Shown here piece by piece: positions 9,714 through 19,392 of a stretch of 32,500 nucleotides of DNA (position 1 is the stretch's first letter; every line of letters starts with the position of its first letter). Both the position numbers and the translations under genes were made by a program. The notes beneath the pieces are model-generated. The model was not told where the DNA came from. It saw only the letters and a list, made by a program, of their open reading frames with translations, and did no database searches. Source of the DNA: Symbiodinium natans (lineage: Eukaryota > Sar > Dinophyceae > Suessiales > Symbiodiniaceae); contig CAJNDS010002116.1 in the NCBI GenBank assembly GCA_905221605.1, positions 172,501 to 205,000 on the forward strand, given 5' to 3'.

Positions 9714-10053
9714 AAACCCTAAACCCTAAACCCCTAAACCGTTTGGTTAAGACATAAGAGGGGTACTCTTCTTGCTTGTTTAAGGCTTTCCGACCTGACC
9801 GGCAACAAGATCTCGACTGCTGGACATTCTAGGTATCAAGCGGGCGCATCCTAAACTCTGAGCCTGTTCCTGTTGTCAGGACTAATGGAGTCAAGCTAAA
9901 CCCTAAACCCTAAACCCCTAAGCCCTAAACCCTAAACCCCAACAGGCATTTGCAACTGAGCAAGATTCTCTTCAGCCCAATACAGGCACCAGATATCCCA
10001 AGGTCCTATCGAGGAGAAACCCTAAACCCTAAACCCCAAACCCCAAACCCCAA
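9714..10053 (-). repeat. Three short CCCTAAA tracts
   Basis: Tracts at 9714-9740, 9896-9944 and 10017-10053, each three to seven units, in otherwise unique sequence. The last is rich in CCCCAAA. Confidence 0.88.
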
Positions 10054-10191
10054 ACCGAAAACACGAGGTCTTGGGTTGGGAGGGGCTTATGGCTGGATTG
10101 CTTTGTAGGGTTTGGGGGGGAGGGGGGGTGGGCAGGGCTCATCTTCGTTTTGTATTTGCACTTGGCGGGCTCTTCTGGTGTGAGTGAGCCA

Positions 10192-10273
10192 ACCCTAAAC
10201 CTAAAGCCTAAACCCTAAAACCTAAAACCCTAAACCCTACTAAACCCAAACCCTAAACCCTAAACCCTAAGCC
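10192..10273 (-). repeat. Degenerate CCCTAAA tract
   Basis: CCTAAAA and CCCTACT variants among CCCTAAA units. Confidence 0.88.
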
Positions 10274-10391
10274 CCATCCCGCTCAGATCTTCTTAGATTT
10301 CTGGAATTCTGGGAGTATGGATCGAAGTAGATCCCCCCTTGAAATTACTCAATTCCTTCTGGGCTTAGGGCTTAAGATGTAGGATCCGTTT

Positions 10392-10690
10392 AGGGTTGAA
10401 GATTTGGGTTTAGGGTTTAGGGTTTAGGGTTTAGGGTTTAGGGTTTAGGGTTTAGGGTTTAGGGTTTAGGGTTTAGGGTTTAGGGTTTAGGGTTTAGGGT
10501 ATTAGGGTTTAGGGTTTAGGGTTTAGGGTTTAGGGTTTAGGGTTTAGGGTTTAGGGTTTAGGGTTTAGGGTTTAGGGTTTAGGGTTTAGGGTTTAGGGTT
10601 TAGGGTTTAGGGGCTCAGGGTTTTCAGGTTTAGAGGGTGGAGGGTTTCGCGGGTTTAGGTTTGGGGGTTTAGGGCTCAGGGTTCACGGTT
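10392..10690 (+). repeat. Long TTTAGGG tract
   Basis: Over 190 bp of nearly perfect units with a single TATTAGGG near 10499, then degenerate GGTTTAG/TTCAGGG forms. A short opposite-sense tract (10708-10742) follows within 20 bp. Confidence 0.95.
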
Positions 10691-10707
10691 TAGTGTACAG
10701 CACGTAC

Positions 10708-10742
10708 CCAAAACCCCAAACCCTAAACCCTAAACCCTAAAC
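10708..10742 (-). repeat. Short CCCTAAA tract
   Basis: Five units of the opposite sense to the preceding tract. Confidence 0.9.
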
Positions 10743-10858
10743 TCATGGTTTCAAAGCACTGGACCCCAAACCCGCACCCTTTCCGGCTTGGCGCTTGTCA
10801 ATCCTCGGCTCCCCCCGCATGCAGCAGCTTTGGCTGACGGATGCAGGCGGCGTGCTGG

Positions 10859-10945
10859 CAAACCCTAAACCCTAAACCCTAAACCCTCAACCCTAAAGGC
10901 CCTAAACCCTAAACCCTAAACCCTAAACCCCCTAAGCCTTAACCC
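10859..10945 (-). repeat. CCCTAAA tract
   Basis: About eleven units with CCCTCAA and AAAGGCCC interruptions. Confidence 0.93.
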
Positions 10946-11040
10946 CAATGGCTCTGGGTCCACCACTCCGCCACGGAGCAGGCGTTATCATGCAAGAGCT
11001 GAGGCCCCCAGGTTGGAGGTTCGTGGGTACCTTTAAGTAA

Positions 11041-11215
11041 GGTTTAGGGTTCAGGGTTCAGGGTTCAGGGTTCAGGGTTCAGGGTTCAGGGTTTAGGGTT
11101 TAGGGTTTAGGGTTTAGGGTTTAGGGTTGAGGGTTTAGGGTTTAGGGGTTTAGGGTTTAGGAGTTCAGTAGTTTAGGAGTTTAGGAGTTAGGGTTTAGGG
11201 TTTAGGGTTTTGGGG
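11041..11215 (+). repeat. TTTAGGG tract with TTCAGGG block
   Basis: Six TTCAGGG units in a row (11050-11091), then TTTAGGG, then degenerate TTTAGGAG forms. Confidence 0.95.
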
Positions 11216-11324
11216 TTAGGTTTCAGGGCCAAGGCTCAATAGTAGGGCTCTTAGTCGCTCGAACTCTGCTTCTCATACAAGTCTAGCAAAACGATCCATG
11301 AACCACCGGGTAGGGTCTGAGGGC

Positions 11325-11374
11325 CCTAACCCTAAACCCTAAACCCTAAACCCTACACCCTTTTAAACCCTAAG
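11325..11374 (-). repeat. Short CCCTAAA tract with 8-nt flanking direct repeats
   Basis: About six units. CTGAGGGC flanks it at 11317-11324 and 11375-11382. Confidence 0.9.
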
Positions 11375-11433
11375 CTGAGGGCTTCAGGTTTGGTATGGGA
11401 TGTGACGATCTTGAAGATGCGAAGCTTCAAGGC

Positions 11434-11763
11434 GGGAGGAGTTGGGTTTAGGGTTTCGGGTTGATGGACCTTACGGGTTTCCAGGGTTCAGGGTTTGTAT
11501 AGGGTTTAGATAGAGGGCTTATGTGGGGTTTAATAGGGTTTCTAGGGCTTGCATAGGGTTTATAGGGCTGATGTAAGGTTTATACGGGGTTTTTTGGGCC
11601 TATATATAGAGTTCTATAGGGAGTATAGGGTTTATAGCGTTCAGGAGTCCAGGGCATACAGGGTTTTAGGGGTTTATAGGCGTTTTAGGGTTTAGGGTTT
11701 AGGGTTTAGGGTTTAGGGTTTAGGGTTTAGGGTTTAGGGTTTAGGGTTTAGGGTTTAGGGTCA
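11434..11763 (+). repeat. Degenerate then perfect TTTAGGG tract
   Basis: Positions 11434-11688 are scattered GGGTTTATA/GGGCTTATG-like units; 11689-11761 are perfect TTTAGGG. Confidence 0.88.
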
Positions 11764-11924
11764 GGATTGTAGGCCTCCACCTACGATGGGACCTCGGAAA
11801 AGATGGCCTGGCCGGTGCGGACATTTGCCGCAACGGCCTGCGCATGACGTTATCATCCTACGCCCCGAAAGGGCGCTATGCTGCAAGCCTTTTCAGGGGG
11901 ACCGACGTTGTTAAAACCGAGGAG

Positions 11925-12045
11925 TAGGGTTTAGGGTTTAGGGTTTAGGGTTCAGGGTTTGAGGTTTAGGGTTCAGGGTTCAGGGTTCAGGGCTTAGGGC
12001 TTAGGGCTTAGGGCTTAGGGTTTAGGGTGTAGGGTTTAGGGTGTA
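11925..12045 (+). repeat. TTTAGGG tract with TTCAGGG and CTTAGGG blocks
   Basis: Contains three TTCAGGG in a row, then four CTTAGGG (11993-12020), then GTGTAGGG variants. The spacer 12046-12400 has a 60-codon open frame without recognisable features. Confidence 0.93.
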
Positions 12046-12400
12046 AACCCTGAGCCCCGAACCCTATTCTGGCTAACGGGGGAGATGCTCGTAAAGGATA
12101 CTGAGATGCGACCCCCGGCTGGAAGGCTCATGGGCGGTGTAAACTGGAGGTTGGAAGTAGGGCAGCTATACTTCTAAGTCGTCGTAACCTGTCTTGGGGG
12201 CGGTAAAAAAGCCTCTTCTTGATGATTTCATTTCCAAAATAGTATTTACCAGTATGAGTTGTTGAATTTGACCTTTTTTATCCATCATATCATATTCGAT
12301 TTTTACTTGGAGGTTCATGGATAGTTCTCTACAGTTCCTTACATGCAACTCTACTTACACCCAACCTTTCGACCTGCAGCACAAACTTTGTACAACGCAG

Positions 12401-12495
12401 AGGGTTTAGAGTTTAGGGTTTATGGTTTAGGGCTTAGGGTTTAGGGTTTAGGGTTTAGGGCTTAGGGTTTAGGGTTTAGGGCTTAAGGTTTAAGA
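12401..12495 (+). repeat. TTTAGGG tract with CTTAGGG variants
   Basis: About twelve units, with CTTAGGG interspersed singly rather than in a block. Confidence 0.93.
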
Positions 12496-12627
12496 CTTGG
12501 GGTGGCCTGACGGCCCGTCAAAAGCACGACGTCACTCTTCGTCCTCCTCCTGCAGCAGCACCTCTGGCGGTTGCGTGCCCTTGTCTTGTTGTGTTGTTTT
12601 CTTGCAACCCAGTTCTAAAGTTCTAAA

Positions 12628-12774
12628 GAACCCTAAACCCTAAACCCTAAACCCTAAACCCTAAACCCTAAACCCTAAACCCTAAACCCTATAACCCTAT
12701 AACCCTATAACCCTATAACCCTATAACCCTATAACCCTATAACCCTATAACCCTAAACCCTAAACCCTAAACCC
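12628..12774 (-). repeat. CCCTAAA tract containing a CCCTATAA octamer block
   Basis: Perfect CCCTAAA, then exactly eight CCCTATAA octamers (12687-12750), then CCCTAAA again. AACCCAGT occurs at 12606-12613 and 12770-12777, but half of it is telomeric. Confidence 0.97.
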
Positions 12775-12849
12775 AGTGTTCTCTGACTTGTCCCGGGTCC
12801 CTGGAGCCCGACCCTCGTTTCGCAATGTTTGGTCGGGGTGAGTTTCTGG

Positions 12850-12936
12850 GTTTAGGGCTTCAAGTTTGGGCGCTTAGGGTTTAGGGTTTAGGGTTTAGGG
12901 TTTAGGGTTTAGGGTTTAAGGGTTTAGGGTTTAGGG
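12850..12936 (+). repeat. TTTAGGG tract abutting the retrotransposon 3' end
   Basis: About eight units with one TTTAAGGG, ending at the element's GCT/GCA repeat. Begins next to GTTTGGGCGCTTAGGG (12864-12879), which recurs beyond the other end of the element. Confidence 0.95.
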
Positions 12937-13072
12937 CTGCTGCTGCTGGGACTGCGGACAAGTCAATGATGACGTCTGGTACTATGAACAACGAAGGCAG
13001 TCGCGCTGTGCGAGAGCCGTGAAAAGGCAAAAACATGCAGCTAATTGTTTGTCGTTAGGCAGAGGCCCAGTG
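12937..13072 (-). other. Short 3' UTR of the retrotransposon
   Basis: There are 136 nt between the ORF2 stop and the telomeric tract. On the sense strand it ends ...CCCAGCAGCAGCAG and then runs directly into CCCTAAACCC. No poly(A), AATAAA signal or obvious stem-loop is seen. A 3' end made of telomeric units could anneal to a telomeric target during target-primed reverse transcription; this is inference. Confidence 0.6.
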
Positions 13073-16000
13073 CTACGTTCCCGTCAAGTCGATGGCAGGC
13101 TCATTGGCCAGCAAAGCGACGCAGTCAGTGACCGCAGGGGAAAAGTAAAAGGCATCCAGGGCTTGCCTGAGTTCCTCGTGAGACATGCCCGGCTCCTCTG
13201 CAAGCAGTTGCACAGCTGCGTCAACGGCATCGGCTGGCGACTGCGTGGTGAGGGGCAAAAGGGGGCCCGCGAGACGTGTAGCGGGGTAGTGCGCGGTTTG
13301 GCCCGGCTCTCCGTGCACCTGTGTCAAAGGGTTCACGAACATCCCGTGTGACCATAAGGCCTCCAGACAAGCGGGGCGATCGTGTTGGACATGCCTCAGG
13401 ACTCTGTCCCTTGACCAGAATTCGGTCAAGCAGCAGGGACAGCTGGTGCCGTCAACGACGGCTGCCGCGTCGGACCGCAGATGATGCACAGCGAACCGGT
13501 GCGCCCTGAGGGCTTGGAAGGACGCAAAGGCATCACCGCAAAGGGGGCAGGTGTGGGGCACGACATCGGGGTTTGATGCCGATGCTTTCGTTGGCGGTTG
13601 CCGTAGTTCCGCGCTGGCAGCTTTGCGCACCAGTCTGTGAAACCTGGTAGGGCATTCCAAAATGAAGGCCTGCAGGGCCTCTGGGAAGTTCTGCGAGGCG
13701 ATGGCTGGGAGCTCGGCTCCGGCAGAGAGCCACTGGAGGTCCTTTCTCAGCTGTTCGAGCCACGAGGTGCCAGCACTCACCTGTCTCTCGGCTTGCAGCA
13801 TTGCAAGCAGGGTCTCCTGCTGATGCGTTAGGCAGCGGGCGAAGTGGTGCAGCGGTTCGCAACGGAGGAACGAGTCTGGAAGGGGCATGCCAGTATAGCG
13901 GCATAACTCCTGCGGGCCAGGTAACGATGGGGCTCCCGTCCATCTATCATCACTCGTCAGGAGTCGGACAAGCTTCGAGTAACCCGCTGACCAGAGGGCA
14001 CTCTCTTCAACCCCCAGCCTGGGCCAAGTTGCAGCCGTATGAGTTATCCGGGACAGGGAGAGCCCGTTCAGCAGCTGGCGCCGTTGCGCGATGGGCAAGT
14101 GCTTGTTCCGCAGCACGGTCCTGGCCAGGGGCCTGGCGGCTGCGAAGGCCGATGCTAGTTTTTGCCTCAAGTCGGCAATAGCATTGCCCTTGACCGTAAC
14201 CCTCCCTCCTAGGTGCGAGTAACCTGGCACACACCCGACAGTAAAGGTGTGTTGCCCCACCGTGAAATGGAGCCTGCTTTGTTGCCGGACGAAGAGCTCC
14301 CTGGCAAGCTCCCTTTTGCCCTTGCCGCTGAGGTGGACAACCGCCTCTGTTTTGCCGGCTTTATAGTTCGGGGACATGGCGCGTCGCATCATTTCCCTGT
14401 GCGCAATCTGGAAAAGGCACCTGGCCCGTTGCAGGAGCCGTTCAGACGACCGATCAGCCAGAAGGATGGCTGAGTCGTCGGCCCATGTTGGGCAAAGGAG
14501 GGATAGGGGAAGCGAGGCGGCCTCTCGGACGGGGCACTCAAGCAGGCCTTCCCGTGCGGCAGCTTGTTCAATTGCCTTGACTAGGTCAGCTTGGACAAAA
14601 GCGAAAAGGACGTCGGCGATTGTGTCGCCGGGCCGCACCCCCGCATGTGTGCCGACGTACACCCCGTCTCCTTTCATCTTGAAGTGCGTGTTCGACATAA
14701 AAGTCTTAATGACACGCTGCCCATGTGGGGACATGCGTTCAAGAAGAGCCGCGCCCCGTGCCCAGCACACAACTTCATGGAAATATTCAGCCGGTACCTC
14801 CAGACGGCGGAGGACGGTGAGGAAAGCTTCATCACAGTCAGGGGCCTTGAAGAAGCACTCGCGCACGACGCGGTAGTACGCGGAAGTGACATCAAAGAAG
14901 AGCGCGGCATGCGCCGATCGCTGGGCTCTGGCTGTGGCGAAGAAGGTTCTCAAAAGGTGGTGTCCAGATGGCAGCAGTGAACCGGGCATTCCTCCTTGGT
15001 GGAGCTCCTTAGGTTGTAGCGCATCGAGGAGGGCCGCCCGCGAGGCTTTCCTAAGGAGCTTACCTGGCTCCTCCAGGAGGCAGATGGCGCGGTGGTTGCA
15101 CCAATCCCTGGCACTACCTTTACCTTTAAAAAGGCTTATGAGGTCGGTCGCCTTGGACTGGATGGGTTCGGTCAAGCGAACATGCGCTTTGAGGAAAAGC
15201 GGTAGCAAAGCCCTTGCCGCCTTGGTCGTATTGGACTTCCACACCCACCCAGGCACGGAGCTTGGCCCTGGTGCTTTGCCGAGCTGGATGGAGCGAACAA
15301 GGTGCTCAATTTGGGTGAGGGTCGGCAACTCTCGCAGGTCAAAAGTGCAGTCCGACGCGGGCTGCTCAGGTGCTCCACTGAACAGTTCGGCCAGGGTAGT
15401 TTCCTCCCCAGCCTCCAGGGCTGCAAAGTGCTCCCTCTTGTCTTTGGTGAGGGCAATCGGGTCAGGCAATTGGTTGTCTTCTCCTCGTGTAATGACAAGC
15501 GGGGCAAAGGGCTTGAGGATCTTTTTACCGGGTGGGCGAAGCGGGGCAAGGGCCTTGTAGAACGCCTTAGCGTTGCCGGCTTGCCCGGCCTCTTGCAAAG
15601 AGCGCAGCCGTGCAGCGGCGAACGCGGCCTTGTCCGCTTGGATGGTGGTTCTGACAGCCGTTCTGTCGGTATGCAGCCAGCGCACAAAAACACCCTTGAT
15701 AGCCTGCAAGTCGCGCAAGGTCCAACCTTCCCTGGATACAGGGGGCCTCGCCCGGCCTCTTGACAAGGCATGAAGGATGGTGCGTAAGCGCAGCTGGCGC
15801 TCGAGTCTATCGAAGCCGCGTAGGGAGCGCCGCAGCCGCTTGCAGTCATGGAGGAGCGCCGCTGCTTCTTCTGAAACGAAAGGTCGTTTCTTGCGCAGCG
15901 GTGGAGGGGGGGTGGCCTGGGCTGCTTGTACAACCGTTCTCTGAAGCAATTCCATGTGTTCATGGACATTGGCTTCCCAAGGGACCGGAGGAGCAGTGTC

Positions 16001-17866
16001 CCATGCGGCAAGAACAGCCTGCCTGCACTGCTCGGTCGCTCTGCTGGGGTCTCTTGGAAGAGCTCCGGGCCCCTTTTTGGGTGCGATGCAGTGGGTCAAG
16101 AACTGTACACTGACACATGCCGCCCAGTGGTCCTCATGTTGCCTGGCAGGGAGAAGGTCCCCGTGGACCCACGGGGTGACATTGCCGGTGTTCCAGGCCA
16201 GTGGAACACCGATGTAGTCGACGCGGTGCAAGGTGCCGTGTGGGGATACCCACGTGGGTTCAGACGCACTCGGGTCCCGGCGCCCCGTGCGATCAAAGCA
16301 AGTTGCTGGAATCCAAAGTTGGAACTTGTCGGCGAGCTCCCTCAAGCATTCTCCCGCTGGGCACTCTTCCTCGCCGGCGTGGGCATCTATCCCGGTCGAG
16401 GTGACTGACCCCAGCCTGGCGTTTGCATCGACGAGCAGGAGGAGTCTGCCCTTGGCATCTTTGGGGATAACCCCTTGCAATCTCCGCCACCAGGCCTGGA
16501 TGCTTGAAGGTGAGTTGCCAGAGTGAGGCGCATGTGCCGAGACGCAGCAAAGGTGCAGGCCAGGTGCGTGCACGGCACAGACGAGGATGCTTGGTTCGGC
16601 GTGTAGGCAGGAGATGTGTTCCGGCAAGATATGGAGGGGTCTATCTCCTTGCCATCCATAAGGGACATCTTGCGCAAAAAGCAGGGAGGTGCCGTGGTTG
16701 CCGTTCTTCCCTGCGGCATGTACTTCAAAGAAGGCCCGGCCTTTGCACTGATAATCGCGCTGCATTCTGGTTTCCTGCAGTCCCACGATGCCAAAACGCT
16801 CTTTTCCGAGCAGATGCCAGAGTGCATCTTTCTGTTCATGAAGGCTTTGTACATTGAGCGTACATGTCTGCAGTGCAATGGTCGTGACCTTCGGGGCCTC
16901 TGGACCTTGGCCTTCGGAAAGTAGTGCAGGGGGGACCTGGTCGGGCATCTCATACCTTCCCCCTTCAAGGGAGGCAAGGGATGGACAGTCTGTTTTTGTA
17001 GTGGATGCCCTCCAGAGCCACCCAAAAAAGGGATGGGTGACAGCCTGCCAGAGGGCGTGCGGCAACGGGGTGTCTGGCCAGACCCCTAGGGCGACCGCCT
17101 TGGAGAGGGAGTCTGATATTTCGTTCCCAGCTATCCCTTTATGCCCTGGTACCCAATGCCAGTGCAGGTCACGCTCCTGTGCCTCAAGAATTTGCACGGC
17201 CTGCCTAGCCAGGCAAGCAGCCGTGTTGCACGCGGCAGGGTTGGCTGTCTGATATGACCCATTTGCAGCACCCAGTACAGATTGTGAGTCAACATGAAAG
17301 TGTACTTGTCGGTCACCTGGCAGGGAGAGGGCCCACACAGCAGCCGCAAGGATTGAAACAGCTTCTGCATCATAAGAGCTGTAGTCAATTGCCAAGGTGG
17401 AGGAAACCCAGGGGCGCATGGAGCCACATGCATAGCCCAGAAAGGCAAGGGGCTGTTTGGGGTCATCTTGCTGCACAAAAACGTTAAAGGCCCAGCCGCC
17501 CCTGTGTAGCTTGGGGCCGGGATCGAAGGACCCATCAGTGAAGATATGGAAGGCCCTGCAGAGGCCAGGGTGTCCAGGGGCGAGAGCTCCGAGCGTCCTG
17601 AGGCCGCGAGGCATGCCAGGGACTTTGGCAATGTCATTGCGCAGGGGGATGGCCCCAGGGCTGGTGAGGAGTTCATAGTCGGCCAGCAAGGTTTGCAGGG
17701 ACCTAGTTCCGAGCTGTGCCGTAGGCGGGCATTCGCTCGTAGCGGCAGGTACCTGCGGTGTAGTAGTGTGGAGTGCAGGCTGCTTGCCACTGTGGAGGAG
17801 TCTCCGTCCCAGCGGGGTTGGGACTTGCTTGCAGGTGGTTGGCCGCAAGGGGCGGCGCTCGCGTCG
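13073..17866 (-). CDS. Retrotransposon ORF2, segment e: RNase H, APE endonuclease, reverse transcriptase, Cys/His fingers
   Basis: About 1,597 codons ending in TAG at 13073. Residue numbers count from the TTG at 17848, which is not a real start. RNase H, about 99-255: D105 (TDGS), E162, D187 (HVDSQS), H236 (PGHKG), D246. APE/EEP endonuclease, about 325-580: N332, E359 (LQETR), D474 and N476 (VDAN), D544 (RVDY), D573-H574. Reverse transcriptase, about 857-1215: motif A D986 (FFDVTSAY), motif B-like AGVRPGD (1069-1075), motif C WADD with D1124-D1125, then YSHLGG. Fingers: C1434-C1437-H1450-H1455 and C1470-C1473-H1486 with H1489 or C1494. Together these would nick target DNA, copy the element RNA from the nick and remove template RNA. 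All catalytic residues are present. RNase H ahead of the endonuclease is unusual; in I-type LINEs it follows the reverse transcriptase. Confidence 0.93.
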   Translation of the reverse strand, partial: RRERRPLRPTTCKQVPTPLGRRLLHSGKQPALHTTTPQVPAATSECPPTAQLGTRSLQTLLADYELLTSPGAIPLRNDIAKVPGMPRGLRTLGALAPGHPGLCRAFHIFTDGSFDPGPKLHRGGWAFNVFVQQDDPKQPLAFLGYACGSMRPWVSSTLAIDYSSYDAEAVSILAAAVWALSLPGDRQVHFHVDSQSVLGAANGSYQTANPAACNTAACLARQAVQILEAQERDLHWHWVPGHKGIAGNEISDSLSKAVALGVWPDTPLPHALWQAVTHPFFGWLWRASTTKTDCPSLASLEGGRYEMPDQVPPALLSEGQGPEAPKVTTIALQTCTLNVQSLHEQKDALWHLLGKERFGIVGLQETRMQRDYQCKGRAFFEVHAAGKNGNHGTSLLFAQDVPYGWQGDRPLHILPEHISCLHAEPSILVCAVHAPGLHLCCVSAHAPHSGNSPSSIQAWWRRLQGVIPKDAKGRLLLLVDANARLGSVTSTGIDAHAGEEECPAGECLRELADKFQLWIPATCFDRTGRRDPSASEPTWVSPHGTLHRVDYIGVPLAWNTGNVTPWVHGDLLPARQHEDHWAACVSVQFLTHCIAPKKGPGALPRDPSRATEQCRQAVLAAWDTAPPVPWEANVHEHMELLQRTVVQAAQATPPPPLRKKRPFVSEEAAALLHDCKRLRRSLRGFDRLERQLRLRTILHALSRGRARPPVSREGWTLRDLQAIKGVFVRWLHTDRTAVRTTIQADKAAFAAARLRSLQEAGQAGNAKAFYKALAPLRPPGKKILKPFAPLVITRGEDNQLPDPIALTKDKREHFAALEAGEETTLAELFSGAPEQPASDCTFDLRELPTLTQIEHLVRSIQLGKAPGPSSVPGWVWKSNTTKAARALLPLFLKAHVRLTEPIQSKATDLISLFKGKGSARDWCNHRAICLLEEPGKLLRKASRAALLDALQPKELHQGGMPGSLLPSGHHLLRTFFATARAQRSAHAALFFDVTSAYYRVVRECFFKAPDCDEAFLTVLRRLEVPAEYFHEVVCWARGAALLERMSPHGQRVIKTFMSNTHFKMKGDGVYVGTHAGVRPGDTIADVLFAFVQADLVKAIEQAAAREGLLECPVREAASLPLSLLCPTWADDSAILLADRSSERLLQRARCLFQIAHREMMRRAMSPNYKAGKTEAVVHLSGKGKRELARELFVRQQSRLHFTVGQHTFTVGCVPGYSHLGGRVTVKGNAIADLRQKLASAFAAARPLARTVLRNKHLPIAQRRQLLNGLSLSRITHTAATWPRLGVEESALWSAGYSKLVRLLTSDDRWTGAPSLPGPQELCRYTGMPLPDSFLRCEPLHHFARCLTHQQETLLAMLQAERQVSAGTSWLEQLRKDLQWLSAGAELPAIASQNFPEALQAFILECPTRFHRLVRKAASAELRQPPTKASASNPDVVPHTCPLCGDAFASFQALRAHRFAVHHLRSDAAAVVDGTSCPCCLTEFWSRDRVLRHVQHDRPACLEALWSHGMFVNPLTQVHGEPGQTAHYPATRLAGPLLPLTTQSPADAVDAAVQLLAEEPGMSHEELRQALDAFYFSPAVTDCVALLANEPAIDLTGT

Positions 17867-19392
17867 CTACCTGGTGGGGGTACGGTCGCCTGTAGAGGGG
17901 CCTCTGGTGCATGGGTGAGGCCAGCGCTATCACCCATTTCCGCAGGCGGCGGATCTCCCATGTCGGTATCCGCAAGCAGTGAATCATCATCCGGGATGGG
18001 GGGGGTTGGCGGCCGCCAGACTGCGAAGATGAATTGCAAAGAGGGCAGGAGGTCCGGAATCGGATCCATCATGTCCCCCCTAGCACTGCGCAGCGTGAGC
18101 CGTTGTGCGCGGAGGGCGTTGTGGACAGCAGCTCCGGCTCCGTGGCAACCAAGATGCGCATTGTCAACTTCAGCAAGGGCGTCGCCTAAGCCAGACCAAC
18201 TTAGCCTTGGGGTGGCGTAAGCCGTGCACACCCCAAGGCTGAAGGCTCGACAGTCTATTGGGACAGCAAGTGCTTCCGCGGGGGAATCCGCGAAAGTAAG
18301 CACAAGTTGCGGTTCCGGGAACCCGTAGACTGTGTCCGCCAGGAGTTGTATGCTGCGTATCTGCTCTGGTGTGGAGCGCAGAATGTCCGCCACCAGCCAT
18401 TCAAGGCGCATGTCGGCTCTGTGGAGGCGTATGCGGATCTGATGTATTGGATCAAAGATGGTGTACCGGGCGGTGTCTTCCGCCATCTCCGGTGCAGCCA
18501 TCGTCCGCGCGACAGCAGTGTAAGTGCTGTCAATGATGAGCGCAAAGTCAGGGGGTAACAGCCGTGGCATGCGCATGGCCGGCTGAGTTGTGACAGCGCT
18601 GGGGGCACGACAGCCTGCAAAGGGGCCGACCGCAAGCGCATCATGCTGGCGGTCGTCCGTGTCGTGTTGCCCGATCCCCATTTGCGCAAACTCTCTGCGG
18701 CATAGTGCGACCCTTGCAGGTGGGGCATTGCGGCTCAAAGCTTCGCATGGCGCCTGGATCAGAGCGGCCGATTTGCGCTTCCACGACAGTTGCGCCAGAC
18801 TAGTGCCTGCGTTGGCGCTTGCGCTGGCACCGTTGCTGGATCTTCGTCGGAAGAGGAGGGCTCGACCGTGTGTAGGGGCGGAGTCGGCTTGTACTAGCAG
18901 GTGTGGTGGCGCGGGAAGACTAGCAGCCTCAGCATAGTTGTGGTCGTTGATCTCCCAGAGCATGTGTGCTTGTGGGAAATTGGGGATGGGAATCAACTGA
19001 AAGCGACTCCTCCTCTCGAAGTTGTCTCTGGCGACGAAAAGCGAGGTGTTGAACGCCATCTCACGGGTGTCAACCACCTCATCGGCGTCAGTCCACGTAT
19101 CGATGAGTGTGAGGGCTTCTTGCACTTGGGCTGAAGTTGCTGGCAGCCGGCTTTGGACGTACAGGGCTATCTCGCCTCTGTCGCGGTTGTAAATGATGGC
19201 CATTCGCCTTGGATTAAGCCAAAAGCCAAGATGGATGGCACGCGATTCGAGGGCGTCAGATATCTGCCGCCGAATGTTCGGCATCATGAAGACGTATTCC
19301 CTTGGTGGGTCATATGCTGCCGGGATGTGGATGTCAACGGCCAGCAGAGCCAGCAGGGGCCAGGCACGAAAGAGCACGGAGCGTGGCGGGGG
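17866..19392 (-). CDS. Retrotransposon ORF2, segment d (module C2, linker, module A2)
   Basis: About 509 codons entered by a -1 change at the C6 run. The protein resumes as PPPRSVLFRAWPLLALLAVD and continues through module C2 (about 18982-19236). A Ser/Ala/Arg linker with an alanine-rich tract follows. Module A2 (about 18190-18471) matches A1 across roughly 90 residues, including PID-x-RA, a GV(C/V) step and TPRL. A Pro/Asp-rich acidic linker follows (MDPIPD, PPIPDDD, MGDPPP). The frame stays open to 17131, but the coding signal passes by a -1 change to the next frame somewhere downstream of 17866, where that frame opens after a TAG. The part of this frame past about 17.7 kb is antisense to nothing known and is only a shadow of RNase H in another frame. 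No enzyme motif is seen. Confidence 0.65.

Noticed and set aside
12606-12777. AACCCAGT at both edges of the 12628-12774 tract
   Set aside because: Five of the eight bases belong to the telomere repeat itself, so it may be only microhomology.
146-12936. CRISPR-like alternation of repeats and spacers
   Set aside because: The repeats are 7-nt telomere units in variable-length tracts in both orientations, and the spacers vary widely in length; this is not a CRISPR array.
17131-17700. Continuation of the segment d frame through the RNase H region
   Set aside because: The other frame there carries an intact RNase H with all catalytic residues, so this open stretch is non-coding overlap.
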